A program made the position numbers and the translations under genes. A model generated the notes under the pieces. It saw only the letters and a program-made list of their open reading frames with translations. It searched no databases and was not told the origin of the DNA. This document shows, one piece after another, positions 7,751 to 15,500 of a DNA stretch of 64,000 bases. Source of the DNA: Bacillota bacterium (GTDB lineage: Bacteria; Bacillota; Bacilli; Paenibacillales; Paenibacillaceae); the NCBI GenBank assembly GCA_023391635.1, contig JAEWAQ010000030.1, positions 1 to 64,000 of the forward strand, in the 5' to 3' direction. Positions within the stretch are counted from its first letter, which is position 1; each line of letters starts with the position of its first letter.

Positions 7751-9226
7751 TTAAGGGGCGGCCGATGCGGATGTCGACGAGGATGCGGACGACTCGACGG
7801 AAGTTCCGGCTGAACCAGCCGACGGCGATGCGGACGCCTCCGAATTTTTCTGCTGGATGGCGAGCGTCAAAGCATCTTGTGCTTGTGTCTGCAGCTCGTT
7901 CAGCAAGTCCGCGATTGGCTTCTGATTGTCATTCTCTTTCGCGGACAGCAAGCCTTGCGCCATGCCCATGAATTGGCCCAAGAAGTTCTCGGGGAGCTTG
8001 TCGTAGCTCGAATACAAGGACGACTGCATCGGCTTAAGCGAATAGAAAGCAGCGAAATTGTGTCCTGTCTCGTCCTTCAGGTACTTCGTCCGGACCGACA
8101 TGCTGCCCCGCTGCCGCTTGGAGGTGACGCGGGCGAATTCATCGCTGTGCACGTAGGACATGAATTCCCAAGCGGCGTCAATGGAGCCTGAATTGGCCGA
8201 GATGGCGAATATGTTGTTCAGGCTGACGTAAGGGCTCGAATCCGGATTGGCGGGATCGACCGGCATCGTCACGATGTCCCAATTTTGAATCGCCTTGTCC
8301 TTCACGACTTCCTGGGCTTGCTTGATCTGGTCCATGATGTAGGTGCCGTCCATCGTCATGGCGACTTTGCCGCCGATGAACGGGTCCTGCAGCAAGTAAT
8401 CTTCATAGCTCATGCTGGTGGGGCCGCGGTTCATATCCTGCGGATAGAGGGTGCCCGAGTCGATCGCATTGCCGGCCATTTCGAATACGCGCTTCCAAGC
8501 GTCCGAATTGATCGTGATCTGGGTGCCGGCAGGGTCGACGAAGTTCAAGCTCAGCGATGAACCAATCATCGTGCCGAGCTGGAACAGATCGGATCCATTG
8601 TACCCCATCTTCAGCCCGTATACGCGGTCATCCTCCGATCCCGTGGTCGGGAACATCGCGGCTAGTCGGAACAACTCATCCCAGCTCATCTTGTCCTTGG
8701 GCAGGTCGATGTTGTATTTGGCGAACATATCTTTGTTGTAGTAGATTGCTTGGCTGTAAAAATCGGGTACGAGGCCATATAGCTTGCCGCCGCCCATATC
8801 CCGCAAATAATCGAGCATACCCGGCATAATGCCTTCCTTGTCGAAGCTTTTCTCTTCCACGCGGGCTTCCAGGTCGATGATTTTGCCTTCCTCCGCCATC
8901 TTCTTGTATTGGTCGGCGGATAACATGACGACATCGGGCTTTTGCTCGTCAATGAATTCAAGCATGGCCGCGTTCATGTCTTTGCCTTCTTCCCATCGGA
9001 CGCTCTGTGTCGTGACGACTTCGATGTCCACTTCCGGATGAAGAGCGGAGAACAGCATGCCATATTGATCGAAGAACGACCCTTCGTCGTAATACATGAT
9101 CTTCAAGGCCGACTTCTCCGCTTTGCTCTGGCCTTCACCCGCTCCCAGCGCGCATCCGCCCAGCAGGCTCGCTGACAGCAGGGCCGAAACCAACATGCGC
9201 CCCCAGGCATTCTTTGTCTTTTTCAA
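7751..9226 (-). CDS. Extracellular solute-binding lipoprotein (sugar ABC importer type)
   Basis: This 491-residue family 1 solute-binding protein is a membrane-anchored receptor that passes a sugar or oligosaccharide to an ABC permease. The signal sequence ends in the lipobox LLGGC about 25 residues in. The mature part has typical features: MYYDEGSFFDQYGMLF, KPDVVMLSADQYKKMAEEGKIIDLE, YGLVPDFYSQAIYYNKDMFAKY and KVAMTMDGTYIMDQI. The last 30 or so residues are a Ser/Ala-rich low-complexity tail. No permease or ATPase genes adjoin it, so this is an orphan receptor that must work with a transporter encoded elsewhere or act as a sensor. It ends at a strong terminator. Confidence 0.88.
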   Translation of the reverse strand: MKKTKNAWGRMLVSALLSASLLGGCALGAGEGQSKAEKSALKIMYYDEGSFFDQYGMLFSALHPEVDIEVVTTQSVRWEEGKDMNAAMLEFIDEQKPDVVMLSADQYKKMAEEGKIIDLEARVEEKSFDKEGIMPGMLDYLRDMGGGKLYGLVPDFYSQAIYYNKDMFAKYNIDLPKDKMSWDELFRLAAMFPTTGSEDDRVYGLKMGYNGSDLFQLGTMIGSSLSLNFVDPAGTQITINSDAWKRVFEMAGNAIDSGTLYPQDMNRGPTSMSYEDYLLQDPFIGGKVAMTMDGTYIMDQIKQAQEVVKDKAIQNWDIVTMPVDPANPDSSPYVSLNNIFAISANSGSIDAAWEFMSYVHSDEFARVTSKRQRGSMSVRTKYLKDETGHNFAAFYSLKPMQSSLYSSYDKLPENFLGQFMGMAQGLLSAKENDNQKPIADLLNELQTQAQDALTLAIQQKNSEASASPSAGSAGTSVESSASSSTSASAAP

Positions 9227-9418
9227 AACCTCACTCCTCTTCCAATTTCGAACCCAATTCTAGCAAATTTGCATCCGTCTACTATTATTCACCAGTAAAC
9301 AAGATTTGCCAAGAGAATCGGGACGATTTTAAGGAAAATTTAAGGCGTGGCCACATTGGAACGTTATATGGTTTTATTCGTAAAAACATACTAAGCATAA
9401 GAAGGAGGGATTCTCCCG

Positions 9419-9739
9419 ATGAATTGCCCGGTGTGCGACGGCACGCGCATGAGAGAAGTGGAGAAGGATGGCATTATGATCGACGTATGCCCGACCTGCA
9501 AAGGGGTGTGGCTCGATCGCGGCGAGTTGGAGAAGCTGATGAGCGACGTGAGGGAAGTGCGCCAGGATTACAACGAGTGGTATTATGGCGATTCGACGGT
9601 CAAGGAACGGCAAGCGCCGAGGCCGATGCAGCCGCAGCAATACAATCAGCCGTATTACGGCAGTCATCCGCAGGGCCACCCGAAGTACAGGAAGAAAAAG
9701 AAGAGCGTGCTCGATGTATTCGGCGATTTGTTCGACTGA
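9419..9739 (+). CDS. Small zinc-ribbon (zf-TFIIB type) protein
   Basis: This 106-residue protein has four cysteines spaced as a zinc ribbon (C3, C6, C24, C27), followed by GVWLDRGELEKL, the signature of the zf-TFIIB family. A linker rich in Gln, Pro and Tyr and a basic KYRKKKKS stretch lead to the acidic end DVFGDLFD. Proteins of this type are widespread in bacteria and of unknown function; binding nucleic acid or protein through the ribbon is inferred. GAAGGAGGG lies seven bases upstream of the ATG. The gene appears to be monocistronic. Confidence 0.82.
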   Translation: MNCPVCDGTRMREVEKDGIMIDVCPTCKGVWLDRGELEKLMSDVREVRQDYNEWYYGDSTVKERQAPRPMQPQQYNQPYYGSHPQGHPKYRKKKKSVLDVFGDLFD

Positions 9740-9754
9740 TGGCAGAGAACGGAA

Positions 9755-9816
9755 AGAGGCTGTTCGCGTATCGCAGGCGATCGACCTGCGCGCGGACAGC
9801 CTCCCGTTTTATTATT
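9755..9816 (+). terminator. Terminator between the zinc-ribbon gene and the convergent NlpC gene
   Basis: GAGGCTGT near 9757 pairs with ACAGCCTC near 9800 around a self-complementary inner region, followed by CCGTTTTATT. It lies right after the stop at 9739 and ends plus-strand transcription. Confidence 0.55.
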
Positions 9817-9846
9817 GCGGGTGCCCATCTTATCTTCTCGTGCTTA

Positions 9847-10392
9847 TTACTGCCCGTCTGCCGGGGCTTCCGTACCGATCACGAGTGCGTCGGACACTTC
9901 CGCGGCTTCCGCTTCGGCAACAACTTCAGGGTCGGTCGCGATCTCTTGATAAGTTTCCGTGTCGATCACGCGTCTGGCGAACAGATAACGCTTCACGTAA
10001 TATTTATCCGCCAATGCGGTGATCGTAATGCCTTTGGATACGGAGGAATGCGCGAATTTGCCATCCCCGACATAGATTCCTACGTGCGAGACGCCTTTGC
10101 CGTTCGTATTGAAGAATACGAGATCGCCGGCACGAAGATCCTTCTGGCTTACCTTCTCGCCGCGCTTGGCCTGAGACCTGGAGTCGCGGGGAATGTCGAT
10201 TCCGAGCTTCTTGAATACATACTGCGTGAATCCGGAGCAATCGAATCCTGCGGTCGTCGTTCCGTTCGACTTGTAATGAATCCCGATTAACGGCTCGATC
10301 GACTCATCGAGCTTGGAATCGGCGGACGCGCTTCCAAGCTGAAAAGCTAACAGAAAAGCAAGAGAAAGCAACATAACCGACAACTTACGCAA
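9847..10392 (-). CDS. NlpC/P60 cell-wall endopeptidase
   Basis: This 181-residue secreted cysteine peptidase is predicted to cut peptide stems of peptidoglycan (gamma-D-Glu-diaminopimelate bond type). A signal sequence (LRKLSVMLLSLAFLLAF, then ASA) precedes the catalytic domain. The nucleophile cysteine is in FDCSGF (about C52), the histidine in VSHVGIY (about H103), and the third polar residue follows in FAHSS. The frame is open upstream to 10530, but that part is the riboswitch. The TTG at 10392 begins the signal sequence and has GGAAGGGG about ten bases before it. Regulation by c-di-AMP, a messenger of wall and osmotic stress, fits the wall-cutting role. Confidence 0.9.
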   Translation of the reverse strand: MRKLSVMLLSLAFLLAFQLGSASADSKLDESIEPLIGIHYKSNGTTTAGFDCSGFTQYVFKKLGIDIPRDSRSQAKRGEKVSQKDLRAGDLVFFNTNGKGVSHVGIYVGDGKFAHSSVSKGITITALADKYYVKRYLFARRVIDTETYQEIATDPEVVAEAEAAEVSDALVIGTEAPADGQ

Positions 10393-10411
10393 AGCTGGTG
10401 GTCCCCTTCCA

Positions 10412-10531
10412 ATGCCTGCGAGGTTAGCTGGAGGGTTCGGTTGAAGGTCCCCTAAGGCTTCTGTCGTGCAGTGAAGCCCATTCACCCGGCGTGGTTCCCC
10501 CGCTTCCCGGTTTCGACGGGAATTCGGCAAT
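10412..10531 (-). ncRNA. c-di-AMP riboswitch (ydaO/yuaA leader)
   Basis: Read on the minus strand, the leader contains the conserved blocks of the ydaO-type aptamer in order: TTGCCGAATTC, CGGGGGAACCA, GGGTGAATGGG, AGGGGACCTTCAACCGAACC, CAGCTAACCTCG, and the closing GCAGGCAT. These RNAs bind cyclic di-AMP and normally switch off wall hydrolase and osmolyte genes. The aptamer ends only about 20 bases from the TTG start of the NlpC/P60 gene, and I see no T-tract terminator between, so translational control through the nearby GGAAGGGG site is likely. Confidence 0.9.
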
Positions 10532-10635
10532 TTTTCACACAGCTCTACATATTCGCTTTATGCTTCTAACTTCCTGCTCCCCGTGGATTAGAATTCCTTA
10601 ATCTTCCCCGATTGCCGAATCTGGCGCGCGGGAGC

Positions 10636-11454
10636 TTATTCCCGCCACGCCGCATACTGGGATGCAGCGGTCCAGACGGCAAGCAAGGCGCGTAAAAGAT
10701 AGAATGATTGGTGCAGCACAACGGCGAGCAAACCCGACCATACGACAGTAACGACAGACAGCATGGCAGAAGCGGCAATCCCGATGCCGGCCAGCAGCAG
10801 CGATACCGCGAGCAGCGGCCAGGCGCGAGTCAGCGCTTGCGCCGCGCCATTGGCGAGGCCTTCGCGGCCGGCGGCCGCGAATTGCATGCATCGGAACAAC
10901 AGATGCACGGCGAATCCCCAGGCGAGCCATGCAGCCGCGTAAGGGAGCAACTCATGCAGCCAGCCGGAGGCTGACGCGGCGGCGAAAAACTGCGATTTCG
11001 CCACAGGCAGCAGCCAGACGAACGGCAGCAGGATGAGCGCATTCTCGATCCCGTACAGCAGGACGATCGGCTTCCAGCGCTGGCGTATGCCTGCGAGCAT
11101 GCGGGTTCCGCTCTTGTCTTCGCGCGCCATGTGCGTATGGTGGAACGAATAGAAGAGACCGGCGTTAATCAGAGGCGTGACGATCATCCGGATCGCCAGC
11201 ATGCTCCCTAACATCCACAAGAGGGGATCGGCCAGATCGGTTCGCAGCAGGCGGAATTCCGCCTCGATCAGGAACAGCGCAGCCGCATCCTTGCCCGGCC
11301 CCAAATCCGGATATCGCGCCAGCACGGGCGTGACGACGGAATCGATGAATCGGAACAGGAGAAATCCCCACATCAGGCGGTAGATGAAGATAAGCACCCC
11401 TACATACTTATGCTTCAGGGTCATGTCCCATCCCCGGCTAATCCACTTTTTCAC
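10636..11454 (-). CDS. Hypothetical multi-pass membrane protein
   Basis: This 272-residue protein has about six hydrophobic segments, including one near residues 17-38, then LLWMLGSMLAIRMIVTPLI, IVLLYGIENALILLPFVWLL, LPYAAAWLAWGFAVHLLF and two near the C-terminus. I recognise no family and no catalytic motif. It lies 11 bases downstream of the M1 metallopeptidase gene and is co-transcribed with it, so it could be a membrane partner of that enzyme. That link is inference only. The start has a CGGGTGAAAAA-type upstream context rather than a strong ribosome site. Confidence 0.7.
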   Translation of the reverse strand: MKKWISRGWDMTLKHKYVGVLIFIYRLMWGFLLFRFIDSVVTPVLARYPDLGPGKDAAALFLIEAEFRLLRTDLADPLLWMLGSMLAIRMIVTPLINAGLFYSFHHTHMAREDKSGTRMLAGIRQRWKPIVLLYGIENALILLPFVWLLPVAKSQFFAAASASGWLHELLPYAAAWLAWGFAVHLLFRCMQFAAAGREGLANGAAQALTRAWPLLAVSLLLAGIGIAASAMLSVVTVVWSGLLAVVLHQSFYLLRALLAVWTAASQYAAWRE

Positions 11455-11465
11455 CCGAGCTCACC

Positions 11466-13469
11466 TCACCATGCTAGAGTGCTGAACAAGCTTTCCAGCG
11501 CCTGAGCCGCGCCGGCCGTCCATTTGATCCTGCTGCTGCTCGGCACTTCCGCCTTCAAATAATTGTTGTAGCGTCTGTTGTCCAGCACGATTGCGCGATC
11601 GGGATCCACGAAGACGTATGCCGGAGGCGCGGAGGATTGTACTTGCAGCTGAGCGCGCTGCTGGACGCCGTCCCATGACTTGCGTTCGGTGCGACCGTCC
11701 CGAAAGCCGATGAGCACCTGGACGGGATGGGCGCTTCCTCCGTTTCTGCCGAGCGTGACGGTGGTGAGATAGCCGTCCTTGCCTTGCGGCAGAGGCTGCA
11801 CGTCGATCGCGTCGACGGAGAAGTCGCTCATTTCGCCTCTGTACACATACGCGTTGAAAAAATCGTTCCATCTCGTCTTGGTCACGCTCTCGACGATCTT
11901 CTGAAAATCGGAGGCGGCTGGATGCTTGAAACGGTATTTCTGGAAATACGCACGCAAAATCTTGTTCATACCGTTGCCGCCCGTCCGGCGTTCTATCTCG
12001 TTCAGCACCAGCTTGGCCCGCAGGTACACGTTGTCCGCATAGCCGTCCTTCCGGCTGAACGACCAGGAAAATTGCTGCAGCGGCTCGGGATGAGTCGTAT
12101 AACTGGATTCGATGGCTGTGTTCGTTGTGACGCCATAGATGGCCGACATCAATTTGTCTTCCGTGTACGAGGTGATGCCTTCGTCAAGCCAAGCTTCCTC
12201 AAATTCGTTGGTGGCGACCATGCCGTACCAATATTGATGGGCGACCTCGTGAAGGACCGTCCGTTCAAGCTCGTAGCCGGGGCTCGTGTTCTTGGCGGCC
12301 GCGGCCGTGATCAGCGTCGGGTATTCCATGCCGCCTGCTCCGCTGCCGTCTGACGGGGGCACGACGACCGACAGCGTGGAATAGGGGTATTCGCCGTACC
12401 AAGAGGCAAGCTTGGTGAGGGCGGATTCCGCCGCGTGCACGTAGCGGTCCTTGAGCTCCTGATGAAGAGGGTCCAGGTATAGCCGGATGCGCACGCCTGG
12501 AATGCCGCGGGCCGAGAACGAGTCCTCGTAATAGACGAAGTCGGGAGAGGCTGCCCAGGCGAAGTCATGCACATCGTCGGCGTAGTATTGGTACACTTTG
12601 CGTCCTTTGGACACGGTTGCGGTCTTGGTCTGGAACCCGGTAGCGGCTACCGTGAACGTATCCGGCACGTCGATCTTCACGCTGTAGATGCCGAAGTCCG
12701 CGTAAAATTCCGAGTTGCCGTGGTACTGGTGCAAATTCCAACCTTCCGCCGACCTTCCGCGCATGCCGGATGTCTCGTATACGGCGACTTTGGGGAACCA
12801 TTGGCCGGCCATGACGAAGTCGCCTGCTATTCCCATGCGGGCGAATACGGGCGGCAGGGTGACTTGGAATTTCATCTTCACGGTGACCGAACCGCCCGGC
12901 TCCACCGCTTCGGGCAGCCGGAACGCTGCCAATGTGCGATCCTGCTTGTTCCCGTCGTCCGGTTGGATATAGTGGAGCCTGGGAAGCAGCGTCTCGCCCT
13001 CTTCCGTCGTGAGAGCGACAATGTCCATCGAGCCGTAGCTGCCGGGCTTCATGGCGTCTCCGCGCAATTGTCCGCCGGATTCCTTCAGGAACGTGCTGCC
13101 TGGGGAGAAGGCATTCGGGTACAGGTGTAGGTAGAGGTCCGATACCGCTTTGCGGCCGGGATTTTTCCAGGTCAATGTCTGCGTTCCCGTCAGCGTATGA
13201 TCGTCGTTCAAGACGACGGAGATGTGATATTCCGTCACGCGCTGGCTGAGCACGACCGGCTTGGGCGCGATCGGCGCACTGTCCGCCGGCTGCGGGGAGC
13301 GGGCTTGGGGCTGTACGGATGCAGCGGGCGCCATCTCCCGGGCCCAAGCGGAAGCGGGCAATGAATATTGCGCTTCCCAGGCGTCCGCGAATCCGAAGCG
13401 AATCGAGACGACCAAGGCGACGGCGACGGCGGAGAACAGCAGGATACGCAGCGAGCGGCGCTTCGGCAT
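11466..13469 (-). CDS. M1-family zinc metallopeptidase, membrane-anchored
   Basis: This 667-residue protein has a single N-terminal hydrophobic segment (residues 8-28), then a Pro/Ala-rich linker, and the M1 fold outside the membrane. The zinc site is complete: HEVAH at 407-411 and E430 in DEGITSYTE, 18 residues after the second histidine. GAGGMEYP (377-384) corresponds to the GxMEN substrate loop of aminopeptidases, with Tyr in place of Asn. Beta-sandwich sequence fills residues 75-300, and a C-terminal domain follows. The start is preceded by GGGAGGG. It is divergent from the ABC/sigma cassette, whose first permease carries an ectodomain that may be a degenerate relative. Confidence 0.88.
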   Translation of the reverse strand: MPKRRSLRILLFSAVAVALVVSIRFGFADAWEAQYSLPASAWAREMAPAASVQPQARSPQPADSAPIAPKPVVLSQRVTEYHISVVLNDDHTLTGTQTLTWKNPGRKAVSDLYLHLYPNAFSPGSTFLKESGGQLRGDAMKPGSYGSMDIVALTTEEGETLLPRLHYIQPDDGNKQDRTLAAFRLPEAVEPGGSVTVKMKFQVTLPPVFARMGIAGDFVMAGQWFPKVAVYETSGMRGRSAEGWNLHQYHGNSEFYADFGIYSVKIDVPDTFTVAATGFQTKTATVSKGRKVYQYYADDVHDFAWAASPDFVYYEDSFSARGIPGVRIRLYLDPLHQELKDRYVHAAESALTKLASWYGEYPYSTLSVVVPPSDGSGAGGMEYPTLITAAAAKNTSPGYELERTVLHEVAHQYWYGMVATNEFEEAWLDEGITSYTEDKLMSAIYGVTTNTAIESSYTTHPEPLQQFSWSFSRKDGYADNVYLRAKLVLNEIERRTGGNGMNKILRAYFQKYRFKHPAASDFQKIVESVTKTRWNDFFNAYVYRGEMSDFSVDAIDVQPLPQGKDGYLTTVTLGRNGGSAHPVQVLIGFRDGRTERKSWDGVQQRAQLQVQSSAPPAYVFVDPDRAIVLDNRRYNNYLKAEVPSSSRIKWTAGAAQALESLFSTLAW

Positions 13470-13486
13470 AACGGATTACCCTCCCG

Positions 13487-13514
13487 TTGACAAGCATCTA
13501 CGGTCATCTATATG
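13487..13514 (+). promoter_or_regulatory. Candidate sigma-A promoter of the ABC/sigma cassette
   Basis: TTGACA at 13487-13492 matches the -35 consensus perfectly, and TATATG at 13509-13514 lies 16 bp downstream. It faces the lipoprotein gene at 13661 and diverges from the M1 peptidase. An additional ECF-type promoter for the cassette's own sigma factor could not be identified by eye. Confidence 0.5.
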
Positions 13515-13660
13515 CGGGTTGTCCGGCGAATATTTCTGCTTGTCTATTGCCGGAGGGTGAGGGCAGGGGCAGCAGGATAGAGGTGGCGTTAGAGGCAGCA
13601 ACATTTTGGAAGAGGTTGGCGTCTAGCATGGTAAGGTGATAGAGGGGCGGGGGGATGAAA

Positions 13661-14518
13661 ATGGAACTGAAGCGGCGTGCCAGGGCCAGGAGCGTTGCGG
13701 CGGCAGTTGTGAGGCCGGTCACTGCTGGTGGTGTTGCGGTGGCAGTTGCGAGGCGAATCGGGGCAAGGAGTCCCGTTTCATCGATTTTGTTGCGTTTCGG
13801 GGCTGGAGCCGCTGTTGTGATGCTGGTAGCGTCCCTGCTCGGTTGCTCGGGCGGAATTTCCGGTCTGTCCGGCAATCCGATCAAAGGCAATGCCATTATC
13901 GATTGGGTCGACTTCGTGAAGTTCAATGGGCATTCGTATACGGGGCTGTGGGAAGCCGTGCTGCAATACCCTGACGATGTGACGGAGCGAGTGGCGGGCA
14001 AGGTCAAGTTCAAGGTCGGCGATGTCGTCTCGAATCCGAGCTATCGGACGAAGGACGGAGATGCCGCGTTCTTGGCGATCGGCACGGAGCTTCTGCGCGT
14101 GCGGGGATTCGCGGAAGACGAACTGCTGGCTGTTCGGGACACGTCGGTGATTGGCGGCTATAAGCTGTATGCGGAGGATGGATTCGCGAAGACGCTGCGC
14201 ATGAACTATGCCGATATCCCGAAGGCTCAGGTAACGCAGGTGGAGCTGTATCGGGATAGGAATGTGGAGCCGTACAGAACGCTTGAGGGGACGGATAAGG
14301 ATAGGTTCATCGCGCTGCTGGACAGCGGCCAGGACACGCGGGATTACCGTCCGGCGAATCAGCAAGGCGACCCGGAGTATCGTCGGATGGTCTTCCATAT
14401 GTCCGACGGACCGCTGGCTTATTCGTTTACGATAGCCGATGATGGCGTGAACGTATTCTTCTCGCCGTGGGAGACTCGGCTGGTGGATGAGGAGGTTCGG
14501 GAACTGCTTCGCGGGTAG
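13661..14518 (+). CDS. Hypothetical lipoprotein
   Basis: This 285-residue protein has a hydrophobic segment and lipobox ending in SLLGC (C62), so the mature part is likely lipid-anchored outside. The region before the signal peptide is unusually long and basic (about 45 residues, rich in Arg, Ala and Val), so the true start may be further downstream. The mature domain has no family that I recognise. The ATG at 13661 is chosen over 13655 because GGGGGG sits six bases upstream of it. It is the first gene of a run leading into the ABC transporter and sigma factor genes, about 85 bases before the ATPase, and could act as an accessory or sensor lipoprotein. Confidence 0.65.
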   Translation: MELKRRARARSVAAAVVRPVTAGGVAVAVARRIGARSPVSSILLRFGAGAAVVMLVASLLGCSGGISGLSGNPIKGNAIIDWVDFVKFNGHSYTGLWEAVLQYPDDVTERVAGKVKFKVGDVVSNPSYRTKDGDAAFLAIGTELLRVRGFAEDELLAVRDTSVIGGYKLYAEDGFAKTLRMNYADIPKAQVTQVELYRDRNVEPYRTLEGTDKDRFIALLDSGQDTRDYRPANQQGDPEYRRMVFHMSDGPLAYSFTIADDGVNVFFSPWETRLVDEEVRELLRG

Positions 14519-14603
14519 GAGGGGATATGAAGTCCAACTTTTGCCCGAGTCGTTCGTCATAAGGAATAACAGACGCCGTGCGCACGGAGTGATGTTAGGA
14601 TGT

Positions 14604-15500
14604 ATGACGGAGGCGAAGCAGTTGAAGATCGTAATCGAAAATCTTAGCTTGTCTTACGGCAGGAACGCCCCATCCCTGGATCAAGTGTCGCTGACCATTG
14701 GCCCGGGGGTGTTTGGCTTGCTCGGCCCGAACGGTGCCGGGAAATCCAGTCTGATGCGAATACTGGCCACACTGCAATCTCCCACGGACGGCACAGTGTG
14801 CATGGGCACTTATCGGATTGGCCGGGACGATCAGCAAATACGCGAAATTATAGGTTACTTGCCGCAGGAATTCGGGATTTACAAGAAACTGACGGCTTAC
14901 GAATATCTGGATTATGTCGCTTTGATGAAGGGGATTGACGACCGTCGGGAGCGCAAGCGCCAGGTACAGGAAATGCTGGAGAAGGTGAATCTTGCCGCTG
15001 CCCGCAACAAGAAGGTCGGTGGATTCTCCGGGGGCATGAAACAGCGAGTCGCCATTGCTCAGGCATTGCTCGGCGATCCGCAAATTCTCATCGTGGACGA
15101 GCCTACGGCCGGTCTGGATCCTGAAGAACGCGTTCGCTTTCGCAACTTGCTGGGCATGTGGAGCGCGAATAAAATCGTGCTTCTCTCGACGCATATCGTG
15201 GGCGATATCGAAAGCAGCTGCTCGCAGATCGCGATAATGCGCCAAGGGAAAGTACTGTTTCAAGGTACGCAGAATGAGCTGTTAGACCGTGCAGCCGGGA
15301 AAATATGGACAGGCACGGTGGACGATTCCGCTCTCCAGGAGCTTCGGTCGAGGCATCAGGTGGTATCCGCCCGTTATACGGCGGCAGGGCAAGAAGTGCG
15401 GATTGTCGCGGAGGAGAAGCCGTTCGCGAATGCGGTCGCCGCCGACCCCGGATTGGAAGACGCCTATATGCGCGTGACCGGAGGGAATGCGAATGCGTAA
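14604..15500 (+). CDS. ABC transporter ATP-binding protein (BcrA/antibiotic-efflux type)
   Basis: This cytoplasmic ATPase of about 298 residues powers an ABC-2 type exporter. Walker A is GPNGAGKSS, the Q-loop lies in GYLPQEFGIYKKLTAYEYLDYVALMKG, the signature is FSGGMKQR, Walker B is ILIVDEPTAGLDP, and the switch histidine is in LLSTHIVGDIE. The extra C-terminal 90 residues are typical of drug or peptide exporters. The start is uncertain: ATGs at 14592 and 14604 are both poorly spaced from purine-rich sequence. The stop overlaps the permease start by eight bases, so the two are coupled. The substrate is unknown; a peptide antibiotic or envelope stressor would fit the sigma factor nearby. Confidence 0.88.
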   Translation: MTEAKQLKIVIENLSLSYGRNAPSLDQVSLTIGPGVFGLLGPNGAGKSSLMRILATLQSPTDGTVCMGTYRIGRDDQQIREIIGYLPQEFGIYKKLTAYEYLDYVALMKGIDDRRERKRQVQEMLEKVNLAAARNKKVGGFSGGMKQRVAIAQALLGDPQILIVDEPTAGLDPEERVRFRNLLGMWSANKIVLLSTHIVGDIESSCSQIAIMRQGKVLFQGTQNELLDRAAGKIWTGTVDDSALQELRSRHQVVSARYTAAGQEVRIVAEEKPFANAVAADPGLEDAYMRVTGGNANA

